From: an uncultured Sediminibacterium sp.
Lineage (GTDB): Bacteria; Bacteroidota; Bacteroidia; Chitinophagales; Chitinophagaceae
Assembly (NCBI RefSeq): GCF_946481145.1
Contig: NZ_CAMLMJ010000007.1
Location: 80,816 to 144,815, forward strand
DNA length: 64,000 nt
Reading direction: 5' to 3'
The notes under the pieces are model-generated. The model was given only the letters and a program-made list of their open reading frames with translations. It searched no databases and had not been told where the DNA came from. Positions 17,073-25,970 of this stretch are shown here, piece after piece. Numbering within the stretch: position 1 is the first letter of the stretch; each line of letters opens with the position of its first letter. Made by a program: the position numbers and the translations under genes.

Positions 17073-17618
17073 ATGAAAAAAACCATTATTGGTTCCTTAG
17101 TAGGTGCCATTATTCTTTTCCTCTGGCAATTTGTTTCCTGGACAGCCTCTGGTTTACACAGATCTGCTGAAGCTTATACACCTAAGCAGGATAGTATTAT
17201 GCAATACCTGAATAGCCAGTTTACAGAAGATGGAAGTTATTTTCTGCCCAACACCCCTGATAATGCATCGAGTGAAGAACAGGAGAAATTGTATGAAGAA
17301 ATGGATGGAAAGCCGTGGGCACAGATTCATTACCACAAGTCTATGAACATGAATATGGGTATGAATATGGCAAGGGGATTAGCCACAAATATTGTAATAC
17401 TCCTGCTCGTTTGTTGGCTGTTTAAGAAAATGGGAACGATGTCTTTTATGACCGTTTTATCGGCAAGTCTGGCCGTTGGGTTAATTATTTTTCTTCAGGG
17501 CCCATACACTAACCATATTTGGTTTCAAAGCCGCGATTTGATGGCACACCTGATTGATGCTATTGCAGGTTGGGGCCTGACAGGGCTCTGGCTGGGATGG
17601 TGGTTACGAAGACCCTGA
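17073..17618 (+). CDS. Membrane protein of unknown function
   Basis: 181 residues. One N-terminal helix (IIGSLVGAIILFLWQFVSW), an extracytoplasmic loop of about 80 residues with a Met/His-rich part (HYHKSMNMNMGMNMARG), and three further helices to the C-terminus. The Met-rich stretch could bind a metal but this is a guess. It ends just before a very strong bidirectional terminator. Confidence 0.65.
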   Translation: MKKTIIGSLVGAIILFLWQFVSWTASGLHRSAEAYTPKQDSIMQYLNSQFTEDGSYFLPNTPDNASSEEQEKLYEEMDGKPWAQIHYHKSMNMNMGMNMARGLATNIVILLLVCWLFKKMGTMSFMTVLSASLAVGLIIFLQGPYTNHIWFQSRDLMAHLIDAIAGWGLTGLWLGWWLRRP

Positions 17619-17620
17619 TT

Positions 17621-17676
17621 AATAATACAGCAATAAAAAACCCCGATAAATCGGGGTTTTTTATTGCTGTATTATT
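17621..17676. terminator. Perfect 27-bp bidirectional terminator
   Basis: 17621-17647 and 17650-17676 are exact reverse complements with a 2-nt gap. The core ACCCCGAT/ATCGGGGT is flanked by A6 and T6 runs, so it works in both directions. It separates the convergent membrane-protein gene and FKBP gene. Confidence 0.9.
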
Positions 17677-17679
17677 TTA

Positions 17680-18135
17680 TTAAGGCATAATAATCAATGG
17701 ACTTCCACCTTCAATTGCTACCAGTTCAAGGTCAAAAATAAGGTCTTCACCTGCAAGTGGATGGTTAGCATCGAGCACCACAACTACTTCACGCACTTCA
17801 GCAATCGTAACTGGAAAATTTTGTCCAGAACCATTACTCATATTCAGTTGCATACCCACTTCAGGAACCATATCTTCCGGGAAACGATCACGGGGAAATT
17901 CCATGATCATTTCTTCCTGCTTTGGACCATACGCCTGATCTGCAGGAATATGTATTGTTTTCTTTTCGCCAATTGCCATTCCGGTAACACCTTCGTCGAA
18001 GCCAGGAATAACCATTCCTCCGCCCACTTCAAATTCCAATGGTTCTCTTCCTTCAGAAGAATCAAATGTAGTTCCATTGGTTAATTTGCCGTGATAATGA
18101 ACTTTTACAGTATCACCTTTTTTTACTTGTTGCAT
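17680..18135 (-). CDS. slyD: SlyD-like FKBP-type peptidyl-prolyl isomerase
   Basis: 151 residues. FKBP domain split by an IF (insert-in-flap) chaperone domain: [42 protein letters not shown], then the insert ([41 protein letters not shown]). The arrangement and DANHPLAG are characteristic of SlyD. The His-rich metal-binding tail of E. coli SlyD is absent. It would act in the cytoplasm as a folding catalyst. Confidence 0.88.
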   Translation of the reverse strand: MQQVKKGDTVKVHYHGKLTNGTTFDSSEGREPLEFEVGGGMVIPGFDEGVTGMAIGEKKTIHIPADQAYGPKQEEMIMEFPRDRFPEDMVPEVGMQLNMSNGSGQNFPVTIAEVREVVVVLDANHPLAGEDLIFDLELVAIEGGSPLIIMP

Positions 18136-18306
18136 ACTATTTTGTTATAAGATAAAGAATACGGAACGCGCAGCTTAGCATTGACATCCGAAAAACGGGG
18201 GAAAAGGTTAAGTTGTTATTAAAACGTGCCGGACGGCAAAAGTACAACCTGTAAAGCAAGTGCAGGCAAGTATTTTTTGTTAACTTTCGCATTTTAAAGA
18301 CCTTAT

Positions 18307-19614
18307 ATGATGAAAATATTCTCACTGTTTTGTTCTGTTTCTATTGCATTGAGTCTCAATGCTCAAGTGCAAAATGCAAAAGACCTGAAGACCAAGCCTG
18401 CTGCCAAAAAAGAAGAAAAAGAGGCTAAAATTATTCCGGCCGCCTATAGAACAGAAGTATACCTCCCCTTATTAAAAGGAAAGCGTGTAGGTATTTTCGC
18501 CAATCATACTGCAACTATTGGCGAACGCCACCTGGTTGATACCTTATTTACCTTAGGTGTAAAAATCACCAAAGCATTCGGACCAGAACATGGTTTCAGG
18601 GGAACTGCTGATGCAGGAGAAAAGATTGATAATTATATTGACCCATATACAGGTATTCCGGTAGTATCATTATACGGCAAGAAAAGAAAACCAAGTGCGG
18701 AAGACCTGGCAGATGTTGATGTATTACTATTCGATATTCAGGATGTAGGTACGCGTTTCTATACCTATATTTCATCCCTACAAGAATTCATGGAAGCTGC
18801 ATTTGAATACGGCAAGCCATTGATGATTCTTGACAGACCAAATCCGAATGGGTTTTATGTGGATGGACCTATTTTAGACACCGCCTATAAAAGCTTTGTT
18901 GGTATGCAACCTATCCCTGTTGTATATGGCATGACTATGGCCGAATATGCATTGATGCTCGCCGGTGAGAAATGGTTGTCGCCTAAAGCAAATGAACGCT
19001 ATGAATATTATCAGCGTGCTAAAAATTCACCACCTGATACCCTTTTCCATTTTCAGGTGATCAAAAACCAACAGTATACCCATAAGAGTCATTATGAATT
19101 ACCGGTAAAACCTTCTCCAAACCTCCCTGATATGCCCTCTATTTACTGGTATGCAAGTACCTGTTTCTTCGAAGGAACGGTATTGAGTGAAGGCAGAGGA
19201 ACGGATCATCCATTTTCAATTTTTGGACATCCATATCTTCCAAAAAACATGTACGCTTTCACGCCTACCAGCAGAGATGGTGCAAAAGAGCCTAAATTAA
19301 AAGACAGACAGAGTTATGGATGGAACCTGTACGGTAAAAATGAAGATGTACTGAAGAAAGTAGATAATAAGATTCAACTGAAATACCTGCTGGAAGCTTA
19401 CAAACTTTTCCCGGACAAAGAAAACTTTTTCATCAAACCAAAAAGTGAAAAACCTACAGACTACTTCTTTAACAAACTTGCCGGAAGTAATGAACTGATG
19501 GAACAGATAAAAAGCGGCAAAACCGAAAAAGAAATCAGGGATAGCTGGGCTCCAGGTATTGAATCTTTCAAAAAAATCAGGAAGAAGTATTTATTGTATT
19601 TAGATTTTGAATAA
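18307..19614 (+). CDS. namZ: Secreted exo-beta-N-acetylmuramidase NamZ family (DUF1343)
   Basis: 435 residues with a signal peptide (MKIFSLFCSVSIALSLNAQ) and a Lys-rich linker. The DUF1343 domain follows: GKRVGIFANHTATIGERHLVDTL, FGPEHGFRGTADAGEKI, LFDIQDVGTRFYTYISSL, LDRPNPNGFYVDGP and CFFEGTVLSEGRGTDHPF. NamZ enzymes remove MurNAc from the non-reducing ends of peptidoglycan fragments during cell-wall recycling. It ends by a hairpin repeat, after which fmt starts. Confidence 0.88.
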   Translation: MMKIFSLFCSVSIALSLNAQVQNAKDLKTKPAAKKEEKEAKIIPAAYRTEVYLPLLKGKRVGIFANHTATIGERHLVDTLFTLGVKITKAFGPEHGFRGTADAGEKIDNYIDPYTGIPVVSLYGKKRKPSAEDLADVDVLLFDIQDVGTRFYTYISSLQEFMEAAFEYGKPLMILDRPNPNGFYVDGPILDTAYKSFVGMQPIPVVYGMTMAEYALMLAGEKWLSPKANERYEYYQRAKNSPPDTLFHFQVIKNQQYTHKSHYELPVKPSPNLPDMPSIYWYASTCFFEGTVLSEGRGTDHPFSIFGHPYLPKNMYAFTPTSRDGAKEPKLKDRQSYGWNLYGKNEDVLKKVDNKIQLKYLLEAYKLFPDKENFFIKPKSEKPTDYFFNKLAGSNELMEQIKSGKTEKEIRDSWAPGIESFKKIRKKYLLYLDFE

Positions 19615-19618
19615 AACT

Positions 19619-19687
19619 GTGAATGGTCAATTGTGAATGGTGAATAGAAACATTATGCTAATTCGCCATTCACAATTGACCATTCAC
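19619..19687. repeat. 27-bp-arm hairpin repeat of the GTGAATGGTCAAT family in front of fmt
   Basis: 19619-19645 pairs with 19661-19687 at 26 of 27 positions around a 15-nt loop. Units are GTGAATGGTCAATTGTGAAT. It fills the gap from the NamZ stop to 12 bp before the fmt ATG. Confidence 0.85.
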
Positions 19688-19698
19688 CCCTCTCCTCT

Positions 19699-20619
19699 AT
19701 GCGTATCATATTCATGGGCACTCCCGATTTTGCAGTTGCGTCATTAGATGCATTGGTAAGAGCCGGATTTAATATTGTTGCTGTTGTAACCGCACCTGAT
19801 AAACCAGCAGGAAGGGGTCTGCAATTACAACAGAGTGCTGTGAAACAATATGCAGTTGCGCAAAACTTAAACGTTCTTCAACCGGAAAAGTTGAAGAATC
19901 CTGATTTTATCGCTCAATTGCAGGAGTTAAAAGCCGATTTACAAATTGTTGTTGCATTCAGGATGTTACCCGAAATAGTATGGAACATGCCTCCTTTGGG
20001 AACCATTAACCTCCATGGCTCTTTATTACCCCAATACCGTGGTGCGGCACCCATAAACTGGGCCGTAATAAATGGTGAGAAAGAAACCGGGGTAACAACA
20101 TTTAAGCTAAAACATGAAATAGATACCGGTAATATTTTATTGCAAGACCGTTTTTCTATTGGTCCTGATGAAACTGCGGGGGAAGTGCATGATCGAATGA
20201 AAATAATCGGTGCCAACCTTTTAGTTAAAACAATTCAACAACTTGAACAAGGCTCACTAAAAGAACAGGCACAGGATGAAATAATTGGAACTGCTTCAAT
20301 CAAACATGCTCCCAAAATTTTTACTGATACCTGTAAAATTGATTGGCATAAATCTGTTACGGAAATACACAACCTGATTCGTGGTCTTTCTCCTTACCCT
20401 GGCGCAATAACCAGTTTGGATGGAAAGGTTTTGAAAATTTTTGGAAGTAAAAAAATAGCGGATCCTGTTCAGGACATTCCTGGCACAATGCAAACAGATG
20501 GAAAGACCTATCTACGTTTCAGTTGTGCCGATGGGTATATTGATGTATTGAATCTTCAGTTAGAAGGCAAAAAAAGAATGACTACTTCTGAATTCCTGCG
20601 TGGTTACCGGGTAAAATAG
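19699..20619 (+). CDS. fmt: Methionyl-tRNA formyltransferase
   Basis: 306 residues, standard length. It formylates initiator Met-tRNA from 10-formyl-tetrahydrofolate. Catalytic Asn104, His106 and Asp142 are present (TINLHGSLLPQYRGAAPINW; HEIDTGN). The N-terminal RIIFMGTPDFAV and the C-terminal oligonucleotide-binding domain are complete. It converges on the rhodanese-thioredoxin gene with no gap. Confidence 0.96.
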   Translation: MRIIFMGTPDFAVASLDALVRAGFNIVAVVTAPDKPAGRGLQLQQSAVKQYAVAQNLNVLQPEKLKNPDFIAQLQELKADLQIVVAFRMLPEIVWNMPPLGTINLHGSLLPQYRGAAPINWAVINGEKETGVTTFKLKHEIDTGNILLQDRFSIGPDETAGEVHDRMKIIGANLLVKTIQQLEQGSLKEQAQDEIIGTASIKHAPKIFTDTCKIDWHKSVTEIHNLIRGLSPYPGAITSLDGKVLKIFGSKKIADPVQDIPGTMQTDGKTYLRFSCADGYIDVLNLQLEGKKRMTTSEFLRGYRVK

Positions 20620-21321
20620 TTACAGTTTAAGTGCAGCTTTAAATTGCTCAATGTCCACGATACCTTCTTTGCGCCAAACTTCTTTTCCATCTTTATAAAG
20701 TATGAATGTGGGTAAAACAGAGGCTTTGGCAGCTTTCATTACATCTATATCCGCTCCACCATCTACATTTACCAATTGGTATTGATTTCCGAGTTCTTGT
20801 TTTAATTGAGCAAGTACTGGTTCCATTTTTTTACAGGGAGGGCACCATTCAGCGCCAACATCCACCAAAACAAAACCGGATACTTTTATTTTCTTCTCAA
20901 AATCTGCAAGTTCCATTTGTTTAGTTGCCTCGGCAGCTTCGAGTTTTTTTCCTGCTAACTGCCAGGCTGATGTTCCACCTTTTAAATTATACACTTCTTT
21001 AAAACCTTGCTGCAATAACCATTTTGCTGCCTGCTCACTTCTTACACCTGAAGCACAATATACCAGTAAAGGCTTCGATCTGTCGAGGTGTTTAGTTCTT
21101 TCTTCAAATTGTTGTTTGTTTAACCAGTCTGCCTGCAGCGCATTTGCCAAATGCCCGGATTTATACTCACCTGCTGTTCGAACATCCAGCAACTGAAATT
21201 GACCAGTTTGTAGTTTCTCATCAAAAGAAGCTACTTCAACAGACAATTTGGCCTGTGCATTCCCGTCGCAGGATGCGATACCAAAGAGGAATACAAAAAG
21301 GCAGTAGGCTAGATTTTTCAT
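20620..21321 (-). CDS. Rhodanese-thioredoxin fusion lipoprotein
   Basis: 233 residues from the ATG at 21321; a TTG extension to 21336 would overlap the LysM gene. The N-terminus is a lipoprotein signal (LFVFLFGIASC, Cys18). Then a rhodanese domain with active Cys in LLVYCASGVRSEQ, and a thioredoxin domain with WCPPCKKMEP. It probably acts in the periplasm in sulfur transfer or thiol-disulfide exchange. It starts 7 bp after the LysM gene ends, so the two are likely one operon. Confidence 0.88.
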   Translation of the reverse strand: MKNLAYCLFVFLFGIASCDGNAQAKLSVEVASFDEKLQTGQFQLLDVRTAGEYKSGHLANALQADWLNKQQFEERTKHLDRSKPLLVYCASGVRSEQAAKWLLQQGFKEVYNLKGGTSAWQLAGKKLEAAEATKQMELADFEKKIKVSGFVLVDVGAEWCPPCKKMEPVLAQLKQELGNQYQLVNVDGGADIDVMKAAKASVLPTFILYKDGKEVWRKEGIVDIEQFKAALKL

Positions 21322-21328
21322 AATGGTA

Positions 21329-22270
21329 TTATTCAAAAAAACTGAGCGTTACGGTAAACTGAGCATCTTTCATATCTAAAACGGAAGCTGCAGAATTACT
21401 CATACGCAATAAAAGGTTTTCCGCTCCCTTTGTAACAGGCAAAGATCCCAGTACTCTTGCACATATGCTTTTATTGTTTGAAGCAGTAATGCGAACAATA
21501 GTACCAGGCGCAATATCATTTATTAAAATATAGTATTTGCGGTCTGTCCAGCCGCTGATTGTTTTAAATGTTGAAGCCTCACCTGAAACAGTTTTTTGTG
21601 TAGAAGCTGAATCAGGTTTTACGTACAATGAGGTAAAGAATCCTTCATCAGGGGCCTGGAGTTGGTTAACAACGGTGGTTTCTTTCTTTACCTCAACTAT
21701 AGTTGGTGTAGTTTTTTTCTCCACTTCTACTTGTGCTTCATTCTCCTGGTGATAACCTTGAATTTGCTCCTGCTTTTTTTCAGCAACTACTGCTTCAGGA
21801 GTTGCTGTTTTTACGATTGGCGCTGGTTGCGGATCGATATTGGTTTTCAGATATCCTACGATAACTTCCTGCCCATTCTTAACAGTGGAAACACTCAATT
21901 TATTGATTTTCCTTAGTTGGGCAACAGTAGCTTTATTGTACAACTGCCCAATTTTAAAAAGATTCTCTCCCTTTCCTACAACATGGTATACAGCTGTTCC
22001 CTGGGCATTAAGTTGAATATCCTGTAGTTTAACAGGTATTTTTATCATCCCTCCTTTTGATAATTGAGATGATGGGCTTTTACCATTAAATTTTGCCAAT
22101 TGAGATGCTGATATGCCATAGGCTCTGCCAAGTGATGACAATGATTCTTTTTCACCTATTTTATGTTCAATATATCTGGCATTTCCTTTCCCTTTAATTA
22201 CTAATTTTTGCTGGCCCAAAGCTGCAAATCCATATATAAGTCCAAGTATAAAAAAGCAATATTTCATCAT
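21329..22270 (-). CDS. Secreted protein with two LysM domains and a DPBB-like C-terminus
   Basis: 313 residues with a signal peptide (KYCFFILGLIYGFAALGQ). LysM repeats lie at about 35-80 (EHKIGEKESLSSLGRAYGIS) and 93-140 (YHVVGKGENLFKIGQLYNKA), so it likely binds peptidoglycan. A low-complexity Val/Glu/Thr linker follows. The last 80 residues (APGTIVRITASNNKSICARV, then LLLRMSNSAASVL) resemble an RlpA-type double-psi barrel; the usual catalytic Asp is not obvious. It is upstream of the rhodanese-thioredoxin gene. Confidence 0.75.
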   Translation of the reverse strand: MMKYCFFILGLIYGFAALGQQKLVIKGKGNARYIEHKIGEKESLSSLGRAYGISASQLAKFNGKSPSSQLSKGGMIKIPVKLQDIQLNAQGTAVYHVVGKGENLFKIGQLYNKATVAQLRKINKLSVSTVKNGQEVIVGYLKTNIDPQPAPIVKTATPEAVVAEKKQEQIQGYHQENEAQVEVEKKTTPTIVEVKKETTVVNQLQAPDEGFFTSLYVKPDSASTQKTVSGEASTFKTISGWTDRKYYILINDIAPGTIVRITASNNKSICARVLGSLPVTKGAENLLLRMSNSAASVLDMKDAQFTVTLSFFE

Positions 22271-22295
22271 AACTCTATCGGGGGGATGGAAATGG

Positions 22296-22303
22296 CAAAT
22301 TTA
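22296..22303 (-). promoter_or_regulatory. -7 element TAAATTTG upstream of the LysM gene
   Basis: On the minus strand the sequence TAAATTTG, an exact match to TAnnTTTG, lies 26 bp upstream of the ATG at 22270. No clear -33 TTG is seen at the expected distance. Confidence 0.45.
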
Positions 22304-22426
22304 AGAAGTAAAACAGAGAATCGGTGAATAAATCAGGGAAAAGCGCTATCTGAAGTATTCAGTCGGTAACTATTTTTTGGTTAATAATCTTTATCGGAAC
22401 TGGATTATTATTAGGGAGTTTCGGCA

Positions 22427-23782
22427 TTATTGCTTTAATATTCTCCATTCCTGTGGATAGTAGTTATTGATTCTATTGGGAAGTGCTTTTATCCAACCTA
22501 ATGGGAGGTTACCAAACTGTACAAGGTTCCACCCTTTTGGAGCTTCGACTGATAGATCCTGACGTCGGAGGTATTGCAGGGCTTGCTCTTTATTTACCTG
22601 TATCTGATTAAAGGAAGTTTTGGGTATCACACTCACTGCGAGTTCATGTGAGGGTACCAGATCTTTACCCTTTAGTGCTCCCAGTTCAACTCCTGCTTTG
22701 CGTATATATAATGAACCTGCAAGGATACTCAAATCATCCAACCATTTTTGATTGATTAGCTTAAACTGGTCAGCTTGTTTAAATACATGATGGGCAGCAT
22801 CAATTGAAATAAAAGAATTAATCTGTTCTAGTTCCTGCCTGGTAGGTTTAGTGATGGATGCAGTTTTGCCTTTTCCGCTTGTTGCATCATTATTATTTTT
22901 TTGAAATGCAGCGATAAAAAATCCTTCCCCTTTTAATCGATCAGGATAAAAACGATATCCGCTGGCATTATGTTTTGCCGAATGGGTTGAAACAACGCCC
23001 CAGGATTCTTCCGTAGTAATATCCAAAGAGGTCATATTCATTTCTCCAACCAGCCAATCAGCTATCTGTTCATCTTCTTCACTTGAATAAGAGCAGGTAG
23101 CATAAATCAGAATACCTCCCTCCTTCAAAGCAGGCAATATATCTGATAATATTCTTTGTTGTCTTTGGCTGCATAGCTGAACATGCTCTGGGCTCCATTC
23201 ATTAACTGCATCAGGATCTTTGCGAAAAAGTCCACTACCACTGCAGGGAGCATCAACTACTAATACATCAAAATAATTTCCGAGAGAAGAAAAATGTGCA
23301 GGATCATTGTTGGTAACAATAACATTTTCATCACCCCACTTTACAATATTTTCTACTAAAATGGATGCCCTTGATTTGATTACTTCATTGCTTACAACAA
23401 GGCTTCCCTTAAAATAGGAAGACAATAAAGTTGATTTACCTCCGGGTGCAGCACAAAGATCAAGTACTCTTTTATCTGTTGAATCTGCTACTAATTGTTG
23501 TAACATTTGCCAGAGAAACATGCTACTTGCATCCTGTACGTAATAGCCTCCTCCATGGAAAGATGGATCGAGGGTGAAGGAAGGTCTTTCAGAAAGGTAT
23601 AAACCATCTGGGCACCATGGTATAGTTTCTCCTTCCCAGGGTTCCGCTATTAAAGATTTTTTTTGGGGATGGAAACGAATGGAAGTTACCTGTTCGCCAG
23701 AGGCATGAACATTGCAAAAGGAAGTCTCATTAAAGCCTAGAACACCCTTCAATGATTCAATAAGTGCCTGTGGAACTAGCAT
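22427..23782 (-). CDS. rRNA (cytosine-C5) methyltransferase, RsmF/NOL1-Nop2-sun family
   Basis: 451 residues from the ATG at 23782 (MLVPQALIESLKGVLGFNE); a GTG at 23800 is possible but less likely. The SAM site is VLDLCAAPGGKSTLLSSYF. Two catalytic cysteines are in DAPCSGSGLFRKDP and YATCSYSSEEDEQIADWL. The C-terminal 130 residues (DLVPSHELAVSV, QALQYLRRQDLS, GWIKALPNRINNYYPQEWRI) resemble the PUA-like tail of RsmF. The exact rRNA site is not deducible. Confidence 0.88.
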   Translation of the reverse strand: MLVPQALIESLKGVLGFNETSFCNVHASGEQVTSIRFHPQKKSLIAEPWEGETIPWCPDGLYLSERPSFTLDPSFHGGGYYVQDASSMFLWQMLQQLVADSTDKRVLDLCAAPGGKSTLLSSYFKGSLVVSNEVIKSRASILVENIVKWGDENVIVTNNDPAHFSSLGNYFDVLVVDAPCSGSGLFRKDPDAVNEWSPEHVQLCSQRQQRILSDILPALKEGGILIYATCSYSSEEDEQIADWLVGEMNMTSLDITTEESWGVVSTHSAKHNASGYRFYPDRLKGEGFFIAAFQKNNNDATSGKGKTASITKPTRQELEQINSFISIDAAHHVFKQADQFKLINQKWLDDLSILAGSLYIRKAGVELGALKGKDLVPSHELAVSVIPKTSFNQIQVNKEQALQYLRRQDLSVEAPKGWNLVQFGNLPLGWIKALPNRINNYYPQEWRILKQ

Positions 23783-23831
23783 ATTACAAAGGTAGTTCAC
23801 TCATGGTAACAAATATGGTTTTAAGTCAGTA

Positions 23832-24030
23832 CTGTACGGGGAAATTTGGCTTCAAGCTTCAGGCCGCAAGCTGCAAGCCTTGATGGGTGCTTATTATAGA
23901 CTTTCTGCTATTAATAGAACACAGATTTTCATGATTTTCAAGATATATCATGATAAATCTTGAAAATCATGAAGATCTGTGTTCCATCCTTCGCGACACT
24001 AACAATTCGTGGCTAAATTTCACCAGACAG
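23832..24030. repeat. Composite dispersed element, copy A (199 bp)
   Basis: Its ends CTGTACGGGGAAATTTGGC (23832-23850) and GCTAAATTTCACCAGACAG (24012-24030) are inverted repeats matching at 15 of 19 positions. Inside are AGC-rich stuttering units (23851-23880), a conserved spacer TTGATGGGTGCTTATTATAG (23880-23899), and a palindrome at 23917-23984 with 28-bp arms (one mismatch). No open reading frame. Copy B at 30035-30216 is nearly identical but reversed. The element occupies most of the gap between the methyltransferase gene and pntB. Confidence 0.85.
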
Positions 24031-24050
24031 CGATGGTTTTAAAATGTTTT

Positions 24051-25487
24051 TTAAAGTGCTTTGATCTCTGCAACTAATTTCTGCAGTGCAGCTTTAGCAT
24101 CTCCAAACAACATCGATGTTTTTGGCTGGAAGAATAATTCATTTTCAATACCTGCATACCCAGGCTTCATGCTTCGTTTATTTACGATCACTGTTTTCGC
24201 CTGCTCTACCTCCAGTATCGGCATTCCAAAGATGGGTGATGAAGGATCTGTTTTTGCGGCTGGGTTCACAACATCATTGGCCCCCAGTATCAATACCACA
24301 TCGGTGGTTTTAAACTCATCATTCGCCTGCTCCATTTCCTGCAGTTTATCATAACTCACGTCTGCTTCTGCAAGTAGCACATTCATGTGTCCGGGCATAC
24401 GGCCTGCTACCGGGTGTATTGCATAACTTACGGTTACTCCTTTTTCTTCGAGTAATTTTTCCAGCTCATGACAGGTATGTTGAGCCTGTGCTACTGCTAA
24501 TCCATAACCAGGCACAATTATTACTTTGTTGGCATAAGCCATACATACCGCAGCATCTGAAATTGATATCTCTTTATAATTTCCCTGTGGCCCCTGCGAT
24601 GAAGCTCCGCCACCAGATGCGCTACCACCAAAAGAGCCAATCAAAACATTTGTAAGACTTCTGTTCATTGCCTTACACATGAGGATGGTAAGTAAGGTAC
24701 CTGCAGCACCTACAAGTATACCTCCGGTTAACATAACCTGGTTATCGTATAAGAACCCACCACATGCTGCAGCAACTCCGGTGAATGAATTGAGCAGGGA
24801 AATTACTACCGGCATATCGGCACCACCTATTGGCAAAACAAATAAGACCCCGTATACCAACGAAGCGGCAGCGATACAATAAAACAGCCAATAGTTTTCG
24901 GCAGTGAGATTAAAAACGAGGTATCCGGCTGTTATTAAAGTGGCTGCAAATAAAACCAGGTTAAATAACTGTTGTCCGGGAAATGAGAAATCTTTGATTT
25001 TACCATTCAGTTTACCCCAGGCTATTACACTACCTGCGAATGATACGGAACCTATGATTAATCCGAGGAAAATAGTGATAAGTGTGCCTGTATTTATTTC
25101 AATACCTGAAGCCGATTCAGCCGAATTACTTAAAAGCAACTCTTTAATATGTCCAAATTCAATAAATGAAATCAGTGCAGCACAGGCGCCACCCATTCCA
25201 TTAAACAGACTCACCATTTCGGGCATGGCGGTCATTTTTACTTTTTTAGCTGCTAAAACACCAATGATGGTTCCAAGAATCAATCCACCAAAAATCCATC
25301 CATAATTGCCCAGTTTGTGACCTTCTTCCTGGTATAAAAAAATGGTTCCGAAAATAGCTATTGCCATACCTGCAGCAGCTACCAGGTTTCCCTTTCTTGC
25401 AGTATCGGGGTGCGACAACATTTTTAGTCCGATGATAAATGTCAACGAACCTATCAGGTAACAAACGGTGAGCAAACTTAATTCCAT
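24051..25487 (-). CDS. pntB: NAD(P) transhydrogenase subunit beta
   Basis: 478 residues. The N-terminal half has about eight to nine membrane helices and the proton channel. The C-terminal NADP(H)-binding domain III starts near IIVPGYGLAVAQAQHTCHEL and contains GRMPGHMNVLLAEADVSYD, DVVLILGANDVVNPAA and VIVNKRSMKPGYAGIENEL. The enzyme couples proton flow to hydride transfer between NADH and NADP+. It is last in the split pntA-pntA-pntB set. Confidence 0.95.
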   Translation of the reverse strand: MELSLLTVCYLIGSLTFIIGLKMLSHPDTARKGNLVAAAGMAIAIFGTIFLYQEEGHKLGNYGWIFGGLILGTIIGVLAAKKVKMTAMPEMVSLFNGMGGACAALISFIEFGHIKELLLSNSAESASGIEINTGTLITIFLGLIIGSVSFAGSVIAWGKLNGKIKDFSFPGQQLFNLVLFAATLITAGYLVFNLTAENYWLFYCIAAASLVYGVLFVLPIGGADMPVVISLLNSFTGVAAACGGFLYDNQVMLTGGILVGAAGTLLTILMCKAMNRSLTNVLIGSFGGSASGGGASSQGPQGNYKEISISDAAVCMAYANKVIIVPGYGLAVAQAQHTCHELEKLLEEKGVTVSYAIHPVAGRMPGHMNVLLAEADVSYDKLQEMEQANDEFKTTDVVLILGANDVVNPAAKTDPSSPIFGMPILEVEQAKTVIVNKRSMKPGYAGIENELFFQPKTSMLFGDAKAALQKLVAEIKAL

Positions 25488-25523
25488 AACTACTATTTTC
25501 TGTATCCTTTAGACAAGGACTTT

Positions 25524-25835
25524 CTATTTCTTCTTTTTAAACATTTCAAGCATTCTGTCTGTCACCACAAATCCTCCCACTACATTCAAAGTGCCAAGTA
25601 CAACCGCGAGAAATCCAATAACCAATGCTACATAATTACCGGGCTCTACCTTTCCCATCACGATAATAGCACCAATAATAACCACTCCATGAATAGCATT
25701 GGCTCCACTCATCAATGGAGTATGCAGCACACTTGGTACACGACCGATCACTTCAATACCCAGAAAAATGGATAGTAGTACGATGTATATGATTTCGATA
25801 TGCGTTTGTACCCAGTTTAGTATTGCTTCCATCAA
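25524..25835 (-). CDS. pntAB: NAD(P) transhydrogenase subunit alpha, part 2 (membrane part)
   Basis: 103 residues with three to four helices (EIIYIVLLSIFLGIEVIGRV, TPLMSGANAIHGVVIIGAII, YVALVIGFLAVVLGTLNVVG). This is the short membrane piece that is the C-terminus of PntA in E. coli and a separate gene in many bacteria. It lies between part 1 and pntB, 36 bp before pntB. Confidence 0.93.
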   Translation of the reverse strand: MMEAILNWVQTHIEIIYIVLLSIFLGIEVIGRVPSVLHTPLMSGANAIHGVVIIGAIIVMGKVEPGNYVALVIGFLAVVLGTLNVVGGFVVTDRMLEMFKKKK

Positions 25836-25850
25836 TATGATTATTTATAT

Positions 25851-25970
25851 GTGAATTGTCAATGGTGAATTGTCAAATTATTTAATTTACACGCCCTACC
25901 CTGTCCAACATCCAATATTCAACATCGAATATCCAATATCCGACATCAGCGATCAGCGATCAGCCATCAG
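25851..25970. repeat. Two stuttering repeat blocks between the pntA parts
   Basis: 25851-25876 carries GTGAATTGTCAATGGTGAAT units. 25906-25970 carries variants of CAACATCCAATATTC and then GATCAGCGATCAGCCATCAG. The second block runs into the 3' end of pntA part 1, whose stop codon at 25953 and last codons are inside the GATCAGC units. Confidence 0.75.

Noticed and set aside
25906..25970. Possible CRISPR array
   Set aside because: The units are 7-15 nt variants in direct contact, without constant repeats or unique spacers.
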